A DNA stretch of 64,000 nt from Hymenobacter terricola (GCF_017921975.2 NZ_JAGEMO020000004.1:186001-250000); one strand, 5' to 3'; counted from the first letter of the stretch, positions 17,698 through 26,462 are shown. A program made the numbers and translations. The notes: generated from the sequence alone by a model not told the origin.

Positions 17698-17955
17698 TCA
17701 GCCCGCATCGATGGCCTCCTGCAACCGCCGTTGCAGCCGGGCGCGGGCCTCACGGGTCAGCCCGACTCCTGCACCGGCGGCCGGCGGCCGGGCCAGGTCT
17801 TCCAGGTAGCGGCTTTGCCGGGCGTAGCGCCGACAGTATGCGCAGCGCACCAAGTGCGTCCACAAACGTAGCCGGTGCGGCCAGGGCAGCGCGTTATCCC
17901 GGGCTTGTTCGAGGTGAAGCGTAGCCGTATGGCAATCTTGTAAAAATCGAACCAT
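17698..17955 (-). CDS. small putative zinc-finger (anti-sigma-like) protein
   Basis: 85 residues, Arg-rich. An HxxxCxxC motif (HLVRCAYCRRY, about residues 34-44) preceded by CHTATLHLEQARD resembles the zf-HC2/ZAS zinc-binding domain of anti-sigma factors. No membrane segment and no sigma-factor gene is adjacent, which is unusual for a true anti-sigma factor. It may be a stand-alone cytoplasmic regulator acting on a sigma factor encoded elsewhere. Confidence 0.65.
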   Translation of the reverse strand: MVRFLQDCHTATLHLEQARDNALPWPHRLRLWTHLVRCAYCRRYARQSRYLEDLARPPAAGAGVGLTREARARLQRRLQEAIDAG

Positions 17956-18065
17956 CGGGGTTGCGTAAAGAAGGTGAACAGGCCGGGACAGCCCGCGGGG
18001 CTACTTCGGTGACTACCCGGCTAGACCGCGCCCCCGGCGATTCATTACGGCAAAAGTAGCAATTC

Positions 18066-18095
18066 TTGACTAGTCAATCAAGTTTATTACCTTTG
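18066..18095 (+). promoter_or_regulatory. tetR promoter with palindromic operator over the -33 box
   Basis: TTG at 18066-18068, a 19-nt spacer, and TACCTTTG at 18088-18095 match the Bacteroidota promoter form, 22 nt before the tetR ATG. The -33 TTG is the first half of a perfect 12-bp palindrome TTGACTAGTCAA (18066-18077), so binding there would block the promoter: a likely autorepression site. The half-site TTGACT recurs upstream of the next gene. Confidence 0.7.
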
Positions 18096-18116
18096 CCCCG
18101 TTCACTGCTTTTCCTG

Positions 18117-18698
18117 ATGGCTGGCCGATACAAAGAATTTGACGAAGACGCCGTGCTCGGCCAGGCCCTGGACCTGTTCTGGCAGAAGGGCTACGGCGCC
18201 ACGTCCACCGATGAGCTGCTGGCGGCCATGCACCTCAACCGGGGTAGCCTTTACCACGCCTTCGGCAGCAAGCGGGGCGTGTACGAGCGGGCCGTGAGTG
18301 CCTACGCCCGCCGCAGCCTGGCCGAGCTGCGCGCCTATTTATGCGATGGTCCCGACCCGGCCGCCGCCATCCGGGGGCTGTTCCGCGACCTGGCTCGTCG
18401 CACCGACCCGGCCGACGTGGGGCGCGGGTGCTTCTTCGGCAACGCCCTGGCCGAGTTGAGCGTGGCCGAGCCGGAGTTGCAAGCGGTATCGGCGCGGATG
18501 CTGCGGGGCATCGAGGAGGTATTTGCCGACGCGGTGGCGCTGGCGCAGGGGGCCGGCACCCTTACCACCACGGTGCCCGCCCCGCACCTGGCCCGCCACC
18601 TACTCACCCTCTGGAACGGGTTGTACCTGACCCGCCGCTTATACCCCGGACAGGCGCTGGCGCCCGCAATTGAGCTGGGGCTAAGCGTGCTGACGTGA
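18117..18698 (+). CDS. TetR/AcrR-family repressor
   Basis: 193 residues. N-terminal helix-turn-helix (AGRYKEFDEDAVLGQALDLFW...GYGATSTDELLAAMHLNRGSLYHAFGSK) followed by a helical ligand domain with RGCFFGNALAEL, the TetR_C form seen in regulators of oxidoreductases and small membrane proteins. Start at 18117 (MAGRYKEF) is the usual one. It is followed by a DoxX-like gene whose upstream region carries the same TTGACT half-sites, so it probably represses itself and that gene. Confidence 0.92.
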   Translation: MAGRYKEFDEDAVLGQALDLFWQKGYGATSTDELLAAMHLNRGSLYHAFGSKRGVYERAVSAYARRSLAELRAYLCDGPDPAAAIRGLFRDLARRTDPADVGRGCFFGNALAELSVAEPELQAVSARMLRGIEEVFADAVALAQGAGTLTTTVPAPHLARHLLTLWNGLYLTRRLYPGQALAPAIELGLSVLT

Positions 18699-18703
18699 TT
18701 TTT

Positions 18704-18735
18704 TTGACTTATTCTTGACTGACCTGTATAGTTTG
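18704..18735 (+). promoter_or_regulatory. candidate TetR operator and promoter of the DoxX-like gene
   Basis: TTGACT occurs at 18704-18709 and 18715-18720, one helical turn apart. The second copy lies in ATTCTTGACT, a 10-mer identical to the one at 18062-18071 upstream of tetR. A -7-like TATAGTTTG follows at 18727-18735. Confidence 0.55.
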
Positions 18736-18794
18736 AGCAGCTTTCTCGTCTGTCCGGCCAACACTGTGCCCTACACTCTTTTCTTCTCTTTCTC

Positions 18795-19238
18795 ATGAAC
18801 CCCACTACTCCCCCTTTCGCGGTTGCCCCAATCGCTGTTTCGCCCCCCGCCCGTTGGCCCTACTGGCTGGTCACGGGCCTGCTGGTCGTCTTTATCGGCC
18901 TCGGGGCCGTGCTCGATGTAGCCCAAACCCCGGATGCCGTGGCCTTCATCCGGCACCTGGGCTACCCGGTGTATTTCCTGCGCCTCATCGGCGGGTGGAA
19001 GTTGCTGGCGGTGGCGGCCCTGCTGCTGCCCCGCCGGCCCCACCTGAAAGAGTGGGCCTACGCGGGGTTGTTTTTCGACACGACCGGGGCCGTGTATTCC
19101 CACCTGGCTTCTGGCGACGGCCCGGCCAATTGGGGGCCAGCCTTCCTGGGCCTGGTGCTCACGCTGGGCTCCTACTACCTCTATCGCCGGCGTGCCTCCG
19201 CCGGAGCCACCGCCGTTCCAACCAGTTGCTTTTTTTAG
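18795..19238 (+). CDS. DoxX-like small membrane protein
   Basis: 147 residues with four predicted transmembrane helices: about residues 22-43, a second around the YFLRLIGGWKLLAVAALLL segment (52-77), one near EWAYAGLFFDTTGAVYSH (85-105), and one near PAFLGLVLTLGSYYL (115-130). This pattern is that of the DoxX/DUF417 group. Such proteins often neighbour TetR repressors in Bacteroidota and are linked to redox or thiol stress, but no specific role can be given. A GNAT gene follows 10 bases later. Confidence 0.8.
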   Translation: MNPTTPPFAVAPIAVSPPARWPYWLVTGLLVVFIGLGAVLDVAQTPDAVAFIRHLGYPVYFLRLIGGWKLLAVAALLLPRRPHLKEWAYAGLFFDTTGAVYSHLASGDGPANWGPAFLGLVLTLGSYYLYRRRASAGATAVPTSCFF

Positions 19239-19248
19239 CCACCACCTG

Positions 19249-19827
19249 ATGCAAGACCACCCCCCTTCCGCGGGCCAAAGGCCCCTAGCCACTACTGACC
19301 TCACCCCGACGCCGCCATCCGAAACCATTCGCCCGGTCGTGCCCGCCGACCTGCCCGCCCTGCTGACCCTCACTGAAGCGGTGGGGTTGTTTACGCCCGA
19401 AGAGTTGGCCGGCATGCACGCGCAACTCACCAGGTATTTCGCGGGCACGGCCGACCCCGACGAGTATTGGATTGCCGACGACGACCACGGCCTGGCCGGT
19501 GTGGCTTACTACGCGCTGGAACGCATGACGGAGGGCACCTGGAACCTGTACTTCATCGGCGTGCACCCCCACCGCCGCCGCGAAGGCCGGGCGGCGGCCC
19601 TTTTGCGCTACGTGGAGGCCACCCTGGCGGCCCGTGGCGAGCGGCTACTGCTCATCGAAACGTCGGGCGATGCCGCCCAGGAGCCCGCCCGGGCCCTCTA
19701 CCGCCGCGCCGGGTACGACGAGGAAGCCCGCATCCGCGAATTCTACGCGGCCGGCACCGACAAGCTGGTGTTTCGCAAAGCGCTGACTAATCAAGCAAAA
19801 CCAGCGGAAACCGCCGCATTGAGGTAG
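19249..19827 (+). CDS. GNAT-family N-acetyltransferase
   Basis: 192 residues. The GNAT fold is clear: strand 4 WNLYFIGVHPHRRREGRAAALL contains the acetyl-CoA pyrophosphate loop (R-x-x-G-R-A form), and the C-terminal LLLIETSG...ALYRRAGYDEEARIREFY matches the final helix and strand. ATG at 19249 was chosen as the start nearest the conserved sequence. It lies 10 bases after the DoxX-like gene and is probably cotranscribed, so TetR control is likely. Acceptor substrate unknown. Confidence 0.88.
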   Translation: MQDHPPSAGQRPLATTDLTPTPPSETIRPVVPADLPALLTLTEAVGLFTPEELAGMHAQLTRYFAGTADPDEYWIADDDHGLAGVAYYALERMTEGTWNLYFIGVHPHRRREGRAAALLRYVEATLAARGERLLLIETSGDAAQEPARALYRRAGYDEEARIREFYAAGTDKLVFRKALTNQAKPAETAALR

Positions 19828-19870
19828 GCCCGTAGCGCCCGCCGCACCCCGCTTTCATTTCCACTGTCCC

Positions 19871-20489
19871 ATGCCTTTTTCTTTACGCCTCGGGCTGGCA
19901 GGTTGGCTGAGCGGCGCCTGCGTGAGCGCACACGGCCAGCAACCCGCTGGCCGAACCCGGTGCGGGTGGCCGCCCGGGTCGAGCAGGATATTTTTTTTGG
20001 GTTCGCGCCGTCCGTTTCCCTCAGCAAGACGCTGGATTCGCTGCGCGAGGTGTCCCTTTATGGCGTGTTCTACCCCAATCCGGCGTTTTTCGGCGTGGAA
20101 ACGGGGTTACGTTTGGCTATACTTCGCCCGGCAAGGCGTGGACGCTGGTGCCGGGGCTGGGCGTGGTCAGCGGCAGCGTCTTTGTGGAGGGGCGGCCGTT
20201 TCTTGTCGGAGAAGGCTACTTCGGCTCGCTGGCCTTCCAGTATGAGCGGGAAAAGAGCTTTGCGCAGGGCTACGGCAGCTACTATGGGGGGCTGCAACGC
20301 CGCCGGCCCGATACCTATGACTTTGCCCTTTACTCGCTGCAAGCCAGCCGTGTGCTGACCCGAAAAACGCGCCTGGGCCTGGTGGCCGTGGGTGGACTGG
20401 CGCACGGCGACGGCGGCCACCGCACGTTTTTACGGGTGGGCATCAGCCGGTCGTTTTCCCGCACTCACCCACCGTTCGCTCAGCATTAA
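19871..20489 (+). pseudogene. secreted beta-rich (outer-membrane-like) protein gene with two frameshifts
   Basis: Three frames in series make one protein-like sequence: a signal peptide (MPFSLRLGLAGWLSGACVSAHGQQ) in the first, EQDIFFGFAPSVSLSKTLD...GVFYPNPAFFGVETG in the second (switch near 19945-19951), and FGYTSPGKAWTLVPGLGVVSG through GISRSFSRTH in the third (switch in the GGGG at 20103-20106, where adding one G restores the frame). Both changes are single-base losses. The about 200-residue product looks like a small outer-membrane beta-barrel, judged by alternating aromatic strands; no family was recognised. Decay or base-calling errors are both possible. Confidence 0.6.
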
Positions 20490-20565
20490 TTCGCTGCGGC
20501 CTGGTATAAAACGGCCGAGCCGAAGGTTTTCTCCGTTTTGTTTACCAACACCCCCGCCTGGCCTT

Positions 20566-22755
20566 TTATTCGGCTAGCACCTCCAGTACGTGACTGGTGA
20601 GTTGGGTGGCATCGGGGTCGCTCAGCAGCACCCCCACTTTCATCAGGTAATCGCCGGAGTAGGTGTGGTCGTGCGCAGGCAGTGTGTCTTTCTGGCCGGG
20701 CATGAGGTTGATTTCCCGCACCAGATAGCGTTGGGCAGGATTCAGGCCCTGGAACCTGACGGGCAGCACCGGCTCGTGGAAGCGGGTGTGCAGGTTGTAG
20801 CTCAAGGCCACGGCGTGGCGCTGGGCTTCGTCCACGTACAGCAGCGCCACCTGGTTGCCCTCGTAGGGCGAGCGGAGGCGGAATACGTCGCCCTGCGCCA
20901 GGACGGGCGTCAGGCGCTTGTAGTTCTGTACCGCCTGCCGGCTGAAGGTCAGCTCGTCGACACTGAGTTTACTCACGTCCAGGTCGTAGCCGAGCTTGCC
21001 CATCAGGGCCACGTCGGTGCGGAATTTCAGGGTGTGCTGGCGGTTCCAGTTGGTGACGTGGCTGGCCAGGGTGTTGGAAGGAAAGAAGTTGAGGAAGCCC
21101 CACTGAATGAAGACCCGCTCGAACGCATCGGTATTATCCGAAGCCCAAAAATCGGTGAAGTACTTCAGCCCGCCGTAGTCGGCCCGGGCCCCGCCGCCGG
21201 AGCAGAGCATCATGGGTACGTGCGGATATTTGGACCGCATCCGGTCGAATACCTTGTACAGGCCCCGCACGTAGTCGATGTACAGGTGCGACTGGTCGCG
21301 GCCCAGGTAGGGCGAGTAGGCACTGGTCATCATGCGGTTGCAGTCCCACTTCACGTACGCTACGCCCTGGCTCAGCTGCTCATCGACCACCTGGAACACG
21401 AAATCCTGGACCTTGGGATTGGTCAGGTCGAGCACCAGCTGATTACGGGAGTAGTCCTCGGGCCGGTTGGGCAGGCGCAGAACCCAATCAGGGTGTTTTT
21501 CATAAAGCTCACTCTTTGGATTCACCATTTCCGGCTCCACCCAGATGCCGAATTTGATGCCGGCTTTCGTGGCCGTTTGCACGAGGTGGCCGAGGCCGTG
21601 GGGCAGCTTGGCGCGGTCAGGCTGCCAGTCGCCCAGGCCCACTTTGTCATTGTTGCGCGGGTACTTGTTGCCAAACCAGCCGTCGTCGAGCAGGAAGATT
21701 TGCGCGCCCAGCCGGGCCGCGTCGCCCATCAGCGAATCGAGCCGGCTTTCGGTGAAGGCGGTGAGCGTGGTTTCCCAGTTGTTGAGGAGCGTGGGACGGG
21801 GCGCGGTCCCGTCGAGCACGCCGTAGCGGCGGGCCCAGCGGTGCAGGTTGCGCGAGGCCGGGCCCTTGCCGGCGGGGCTGTACGTGAAGATGAACTCCGG
21901 CGTGACGAAAGGCTGATTGGCCGGCAGCGTGTAGGCCGAAGCAAAGGGATTGAGGCCCGGTAATACCCGGAGCGTGTTCAGGTTATCTACCTCGAAGGCC
22001 AGCCGGAAGCTGCCCGTCCAGGCCAGGGTGCCGGCCAGGACTTCGCCGCTGGTTTCGGTAGCGGGCTTGTCGAGGGCCAGGAAGAACGAGGGCGTCTGGT
22101 ACCAGCCGGCACGGGTGCCCCCCAGCTTGGAGTCGATGACTTTGAGGCCGCTGGTGAGCTCCCCTTCCACTTCTTTGGCCTCCGAGGCCCAGTCGCCGTG
22201 CAGCTGCGTCAGCCAGTAGTGCGGGGCGTGCAGGCGCAGCATGGCCGAGGCGTAATTGGTGAGCACCACCGGCTTCTTCTCGCGGTGCGTGATTTCCATC
22301 CACGTTTTGATGACGTCCTCTTTTTGGTAGGCCGCGAAGTGCAGCCGCACGTCCACGGGGTAGGCCGGGTCGCGCAGGTGCACGGTGGTCGTGATGAGGT
22401 CGTCGCCGGTTTGGCTGGTCTGCACCTCGGCAAATACCAGCGCCAGCGAGGGGTTTCCATCAGCGTGGACCATCCCAATAGCGGGCTCGAACAGGTTATC
22501 GGTGCCGGCCGGCACGTAGGCTTCACCGGGTGCGGGCATGTAGGCATCGAACGGGCCGGGTTGGGGCAATGATTGCCGGTCGGCCGCCGTCAGCTTCGGG
22601 CCGAGGTAGGTTTGGTAGAGCTTCTGGTTGGTACCCACGGTCAGCACCAGGCTCACGTGCTCGGTTTCGATGGCAATGGGGGGCGGGATGGCCTGCGCCC
22701 CGGCCGGCACGAAACGACTGAGCAGCAGCAGGCAGCAGAGAAAACGGAGCATCAT
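20566..22755 (-). CDS. GH36 alpha-galactosidase, secreted
   Basis: 729 residues with a signal peptide. N-terminal beta-sandwich, then a (beta/alpha)8 barrel with LLDDGWFGNKYPRNND, IWVEPEMVNPKSELY, the nucleophile Asp471 in YVKWDCNR and the acid/base Asp540 in FWASDNTDAFER, and a C-terminal beta domain. These are the GH36 catalytic signatures (alpha-1,6-galactosyl release from raffinose-type sugars or galactomannan). Length is usual. It is the last of a run of minus-strand carbohydrate genes and converges with the frameshifted gene to the left. Confidence 0.95.
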   Translation of the reverse strand: MMLRFLCCLLLLSRFVPAGAQAIPPPIAIETEHVSLVLTVGTNQKLYQTYLGPKLTAADRQSLPQPGPFDAYMPAPGEAYVPAGTDNLFEPAIGMVHADGNPSLALVFAEVQTSQTGDDLITTTVHLRDPAYPVDVRLHFAAYQKEDVIKTWMEITHREKKPVVLTNYASAMLRLHAPHYWLTQLHGDWASEAKEVEGELTSGLKVIDSKLGGTRAGWYQTPSFFLALDKPATETSGEVLAGTLAWTGSFRLAFEVDNLNTLRVLPGLNPFASAYTLPANQPFVTPEFIFTYSPAGKGPASRNLHRWARRYGVLDGTAPRPTLLNNWETTLTAFTESRLDSLMGDAARLGAQIFLLDDGWFGNKYPRNNDKVGLGDWQPDRAKLPHGLGHLVQTATKAGIKFGIWVEPEMVNPKSELYEKHPDWVLRLPNRPEDYSRNQLVLDLTNPKVQDFVFQVVDEQLSQGVAYVKWDCNRMMTSAYSPYLGRDQSHLYIDYVRGLYKVFDRMRSKYPHVPMMLCSGGGARADYGGLKYFTDFWASDNTDAFERVFIQWGFLNFFPSNTLASHVTNWNRQHTLKFRTDVALMGKLGYDLDVSKLSVDELTFSRQAVQNYKRLTPVLAQGDVFRLRSPYEGNQVALLYVDEAQRHAVALSYNLHTRFHEPVLPVRFQGLNPAQRYLVREINLMPGQKDTLPAHDHTYSGDYLMKVGVLLSDPDATQLTSHVLEVLAE

Positions 22756-22812
22756 AAGAAGTCAGGCGGCACGGTATGCCTTGAAAATGGTTGATTTTCA
22801 CCCTCGGCCGCG

Positions 22813-24168
22813 CTAGGCCTTGGTTTTGATGAATTCCCGCCAGATGGAAATGGGCACGATGGCCGTCCAGCCGCAGAAATCGGGCTTGGCGGGGTGGCCG
22901 TAGCTGGCAAACTCCGGCGCGTAGTTTTCCCAGAGCGTGCCCGTGTGCTCGAAGACCTCGGCCACCGCGCCGTAGAAACGCTGGGCCAGGATGCGGGCCA
23001 GCTCGGCTTTGCCCACGAGCTTGAGCCCGCGCAGCACCATGTAGGTGGTCGGGGCCCACACCCCGCCCTGCCAGTACGCGCCGTAGCCCCGGTATTCGGG
23101 CTCGTCGGCGGCCATCGAGGGCACGGGCACGGGCCGGCCAAACTTCTTGGGGTCGGTGAGGGGGGCGATGAAGCGGTCGAGGCGGTCGGCGGGCACGCAC
23201 TCAGCTAGCAAGGCCCAGTACATGCCCACGTGGAAGCGCCGGATGGGCTTGCCGTAGCCCAGGTCGAAGTAGAAGCCGTCGGCCTCGCTCCAGCAGTGCT
23301 TATTGATAGCCGCTTTGAGGGCGGCGTGGGCCTGCTCGTGGGCGGGCACGTCGGCGGCGTGGTCGGTGAGTTGGGCAATGCGCTTCAGGTTCAGGGCGAA
23401 AAACGCCATCTGGGCCGAAAGGTCGACCAGCCGGCCCTGGATGTTCCACTTGGCGTCGAGGCCGTTATATTGAAACAGCTCCGGATACAGGTGCTTGGCG
23501 GGCAGTCCCTTGCCGTCGTCCTTCCAGCCCGGCGGGTAGCGCGGCACGTTGTCCATGCCCATGCCCAGCGTGTCGCCGAAGTACAGGCCATCCTCGCCCC
23601 GGTAGGTCTTCTGCAAATACTCGAAGTGGCGCTTCAGGGGCTCGTACACCCGGCGCAGGCGCTCCACGTTGGGCTGTTGGCTGTGCAGCTCCAGCTCAGC
23701 AAAGGCCAGCAGGGGCGGGTTGATGCTCACCGGTTGGTTCTTTTCCCAGAAGGGGATGCCGTTTTCCGTGTATTGGCGGCCGATGTAGCCGTCGGCATCC
23801 TCCACGCGGTAGAAGTTGTCGAGGGCCTGGGCGATGGGTAACTCCTGCTGGTGGTACTTGGCGTAGCACGTCATGAAGCAGGTATCCCAGTAAAAGATAT
23901 CGGGCGAAAAAGCTTCGTCCAGGTAGGGCTTTTTAAAAAAGGGCTCCTTCTCGCCGCCCCGAATCTTGGTTTTGGCGATGGTCAGGGCCTTCTCATACAT
24001 CCGCTTGGACAGCTCGGGCGATACGACGAAGGGCTTGGGGCCAGCGGCGGCTTCGGCGGCGGCAGCTTCGGTGGCGGCAGGCGTCGCCGAAGCGACATCG
24101 AGCGGAGCAATGAGGGCGGCGAGGCCGGCGGCCCCGGCGCTTTTGAGAAAAGTGCGGCGGTGAAACAT
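22813..24168 (-). CDS. MGH1/trehalase-like (alpha/alpha)6-barrel glycoside hydrolase, Tat-exported
   Basis: 451 residues. The N-terminus has a twin-arginine signal (HRRTFLKSAGAAGLAALIAP). The catalytic module resembles the MGH1-like, GH63/GH37 group: acid Asp in DIFYWDTCF, QGRLVDLSAQMAFFAL, WQGGVWAPTTYMVLRGL, and the base Glu region LWENYAPE near the C-terminus. Substrate is undetermined; mannosylglycerate, trehalose and alpha-glucosides are known for relatives. It lies 57 bases upstream of the GH36 gene and is probably cotranscribed with it. Confidence 0.85.
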   Translation of the reverse strand: MFHRRTFLKSAGAAGLAALIAPLDVASATPAATEAAAAEAAAGPKPFVVSPELSKRMYEKALTIAKTKIRGGEKEPFFKKPYLDEAFSPDIFYWDTCFMTCYAKYHQQELPIAQALDNFYRVEDADGYIGRQYTENGIPFWEKNQPVSINPPLLAFAELELHSQQPNVERLRRVYEPLKRHFEYLQKTYRGEDGLYFGDTLGMGMDNVPRYPPGWKDDGKGLPAKHLYPELFQYNGLDAKWNIQGRLVDLSAQMAFFALNLKRIAQLTDHAADVPAHEQAHAALKAAINKHCWSEADGFYFDLGYGKPIRRFHVGMYWALLAECVPADRLDRFIAPLTDPKKFGRPVPVPSMAADEPEYRGYGAYWQGGVWAPTTYMVLRGLKLVGKAELARILAQRFYGAVAEVFEHTGTLWENYAPEFASYGHPAKPDFCGWTAIVPISIWREFIKTKA

Positions 24169-24326
24169 ATTGGGAGGTTATGGGGTGATTTGCGTTTCAG
24201 GCAGTGGTATTCGGCGCGGCCGGTGGGACCTCACAAGGCCCCTGCTGGGCGGGGTCGGTGGTGAGGAAGCTGTTCAGAAAGTCAACACGACGTGCTTTTT
24301 TAGTGCGATTTCTCAGGCGCGACTAT

Positions 24327-26330
24327 TTACTTCACCCCCACCGTGATGCCCGGCCAGGTATCGGTGCGGAAGGGCGCGGCGGGCAAGCCGTCCTTATTAG
24401 AGAGGTTGCCAGTGGGGTTGTTGGCCCAGTCGTAGCGCACGGCCACCGGGGATTTCACCTCGTCGCTCTGCACCACCACCTCATTGCCGAACAGTTGCGC
24501 CGTGGCCCAGTGAAATTTCTGGTCGGCCCCCGCCACGGCGAATCCTTGCAGCGGAGTGCCGTTTTTCACAATCAATCCCCCGCCAACGTGGTCGAACTTC
24601 AGCCGGATAGTGCTGCCCTGCGCGGCCATGCGCTGGTAGGTGGGGCCGCTGTAGACCAGCGACTTCTCGCCGTACACCTCGTGGCGGGCGGCCAGGGCCA
24701 GGCGGCGGCCCACTTCCTGCTTGTTGTGGGGATGAATGTCGTCGGCCTCGCCGATGTCGATGGTTGTGGCCATGCCGGTGCGGGACAGGGCCAGCGCCTG
24801 GGCCTGGGCTTCGCGCAGCTCGGCCCAGGTGGAAGGCCCCGGCTGCGGCGCGGCCGCCTGGAAGTTGGCCAGCTGCACGAACAGGAAGGGCAGTTCGGGC
24901 GTGCCCCAGTGCTTGCGCCAGTCAGTAATCAGGGCCGGAAACAGGGTGCGGTACTGCTCGGCGCGGCCCGTGTTGTTTTCGCCCTGGTACCAGATGATGC
25001 CTTTGAGCGCGAAGGGAATGACCGGGGCCACCATGCCGTTGAACAGCACCGTGGGCGTGTTCTGCGGCCCGCCGGGGAAAGGGGAAACCGGCCAGTCTTT
25101 GGGGTCGAGGCCGACCTGGTAGTGCCACGCGCCCGCCAGCGGCACGGTGAGGCTGGCCCCCGTCAGGCTCAGCTTGGCGGGCTCGCCCGAGATGCCGCCG
25201 TTGCTGCCCAGGTCCACGGCGCGCACGATGACCACGTTGCGGCCGGCCCGCACCAGCGCGGCCGGCACGGCGTAGCGGCGCTCCTTGTTGTAGCCCTCGG
25301 TGCTGCCCACGTTCACGCCATTGAACCAGGTGCTGTCGGTGTCGTTTACCGTGCCCAGCGCCAAGGTAAGCGGCTGACCGGCGGCCGTCGCCGGCAGGTC
25401 GATTTCTTTGCGAAACCACACCACGCCGTCGTAGGTCTTCAGGGCGGGAATGGTTTCCCAGAAGCCGGGCAGGGTCATCTCGGGCCAGGCGCGGGCATCG
25501 AAGTCGGCCGCCGACCAGGGCTTGCCGCCGGGCGGGTAGCCTTTGTCGAATTGCTGGGAGTTGAGCGCGGCCCGCTGGCGCTGGCGAAAGGCCTGGTCGT
25601 CATCGGTGAGGCGGGTGGTACGCTGGGCGATGTCGGCCGCGCGGGCCTGGAAATCGGGTAAGGAGCGCAGGCCCTCGGCGCTGGTCCAGGCCTCGGCCGA
25701 GGTGCCGCCCCAGCTGCTGCAAATCAGGCCGATGGGCACCTGGTAGCGCTGCACTAAATCGCGCCCAAAAAAGTACGCCACCGCCGAAAAGCCCGCCACC
25801 GTGGCCGGGCTGCACACCAGCCAGCCCTTGGTGGTGACGTCGGGCTCGGGGTGGTAGGCCATCACCTGGGCCACGGTGAGGCAGCGCAGCTGAGGGAAGT
25901 TGGCGGCGGCAATTTCCTGGTCGGCATTGGCGACAGGCTGGAAGTAGCCGGTGGGGCCGGCTTTCACCTGCATCTCCATGTTGGATTGCCCGGCGGCCAG
26001 CCACACGTCGCCCACCAGCACGTCGTCCAGCACCAGCGTATTCTGACCTTTGACAGTCAGCACGTAAGGCCCGCCGGCCGGGGTGGCCGGCAGCGTGGCC
26101 TGCCAGCACCCGGCTGCATCGGGGGGCGTGGCGGCGTAGGTTTTGTTCCGGAACGTGATGCTGACTTTTTCGCCCGGCGCGGCCCAGCCCCAGATGGGCA
26201 GGGGCTTGTCGCGCTGCAACACCATGTGGCTGCCCACCAGAGCGGGCAGGCGCACGGTGGCCTGGGCGGCTGGAGTCAGCGCCAGCCCGAATAGCAGCCC
26301 CACCAGGCTGCCCAGAATGTGACGATGCAT
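24327..26330 (-). CDS. sialate O-acetylesterase-like SGNH esterase, secreted
   Basis: 667 residues with a signal peptide after the ATG at 26330 (MHRHILGSLVGLLFGLAL). SGNH motifs: LAAGQSNMEMQV with the nucleophile Ser, GICSSWGGTSAEAW-like block, and DDIHPHNKQEVGRRLA with the catalytic Asp/His. An inserted beta-sandwich domain sits around 290-430, typical of bacterial sialate 9-O-acetylesterases, which in polysaccharide loci often remove acetyl groups from other sugars. The frame is open to 26537 but that part has no signal peptide and crosses a palindrome. Confidence 0.9.
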   Translation of the reverse strand: MHRHILGSLVGLLFGLALTPAAQATVRLPALVGSHMVLQRDKPLPIWGWAAPGEKVSITFRNKTYAATPPDAAGCWQATLPATPAGGPYVLTVKGQNTLVLDDVLVGDVWLAAGQSNMEMQVKAGPTGYFQPVANADQEIAAANFPQLRCLTVAQVMAYHPEPDVTTKGWLVCSPATVAGFSAVAYFFGRDLVQRYQVPIGLICSSWGGTSAEAWTSAEGLRSLPDFQARAADIAQRTTRLTDDDQAFRQRQRAALNSQQFDKGYPPGGKPWSAADFDARAWPEMTLPGFWETIPALKTYDGVVWFRKEIDLPATAAGQPLTLALGTVNDTDSTWFNGVNVGSTEGYNKERRYAVPAALVRAGRNVVIVRAVDLGSNGGISGEPAKLSLTGASLTVPLAGAWHYQVGLDPKDWPVSPFPGGPQNTPTVLFNGMVAPVIPFALKGIIWYQGENNTGRAEQYRTLFPALITDWRKHWGTPELPFLFVQLANFQAAAPQPGPSTWAELREAQAQALALSRTGMATTIDIGEADDIHPHNKQEVGRRLALAARHEVYGEKSLVYSGPTYQRMAAQGSTIRLKFDHVGGGLIVKNGTPLQGFAVAGADQKFHWATAQLFGNEVVVQSDEVKSPVAVRYDWANNPTGNLSNKDGLPAAPFRTDTWPGITVGVK

Positions 26331-26371
26331 AAGCACGAGGCGCAGCAGGCCGTGCTGCTGAATTTCATGAA

Positions 26372-26462
26372 GCGTTTCCGCAGTTTCCGAGGAGGCTAAA
26401 GCCGGCTTTTCGCTTCGCTGAAAAACCGGCCGAGGCTCCTCGTTAAACCCGACGGAAACCGG
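26372..26462. repeat. long imperfect palindrome between the GH3 and esterase genes
   Basis: Left half GCGTTTCCGCAGTTTCCGAGG... (26372 on) is matched by an inverted right half ending GACGGAAACCGG (26451-26462). The inner stem pairs GCCGGCTTTTC (26401-26411) with GAAAAACCGGC (26420-26430). The total is about 45 nt per arm with mismatches. A strong RNA hairpin is expected; it sits between two co-oriented genes. Confidence 0.75.

Noticed and set aside
20505-20556. AAAACGG / CCGTTTT hairpin between convergent genes considered as a bidirectional terminator
   Set aside because: Only 7-bp arms with a ~19-nt loop; too weak to annotate.
20590-21963. 457-codon plus-strand frame opposite the GH36 gene
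   Set aside because: Antisense shadow without recognisable features; GH36 catalytic motifs are on the minus strand.
24169-24326. CCTCAC...GTGAGG in the gap before the MGH1 gene considered as another family A repeat
   Set aside because: Only short outer arms match; the family core is missing.
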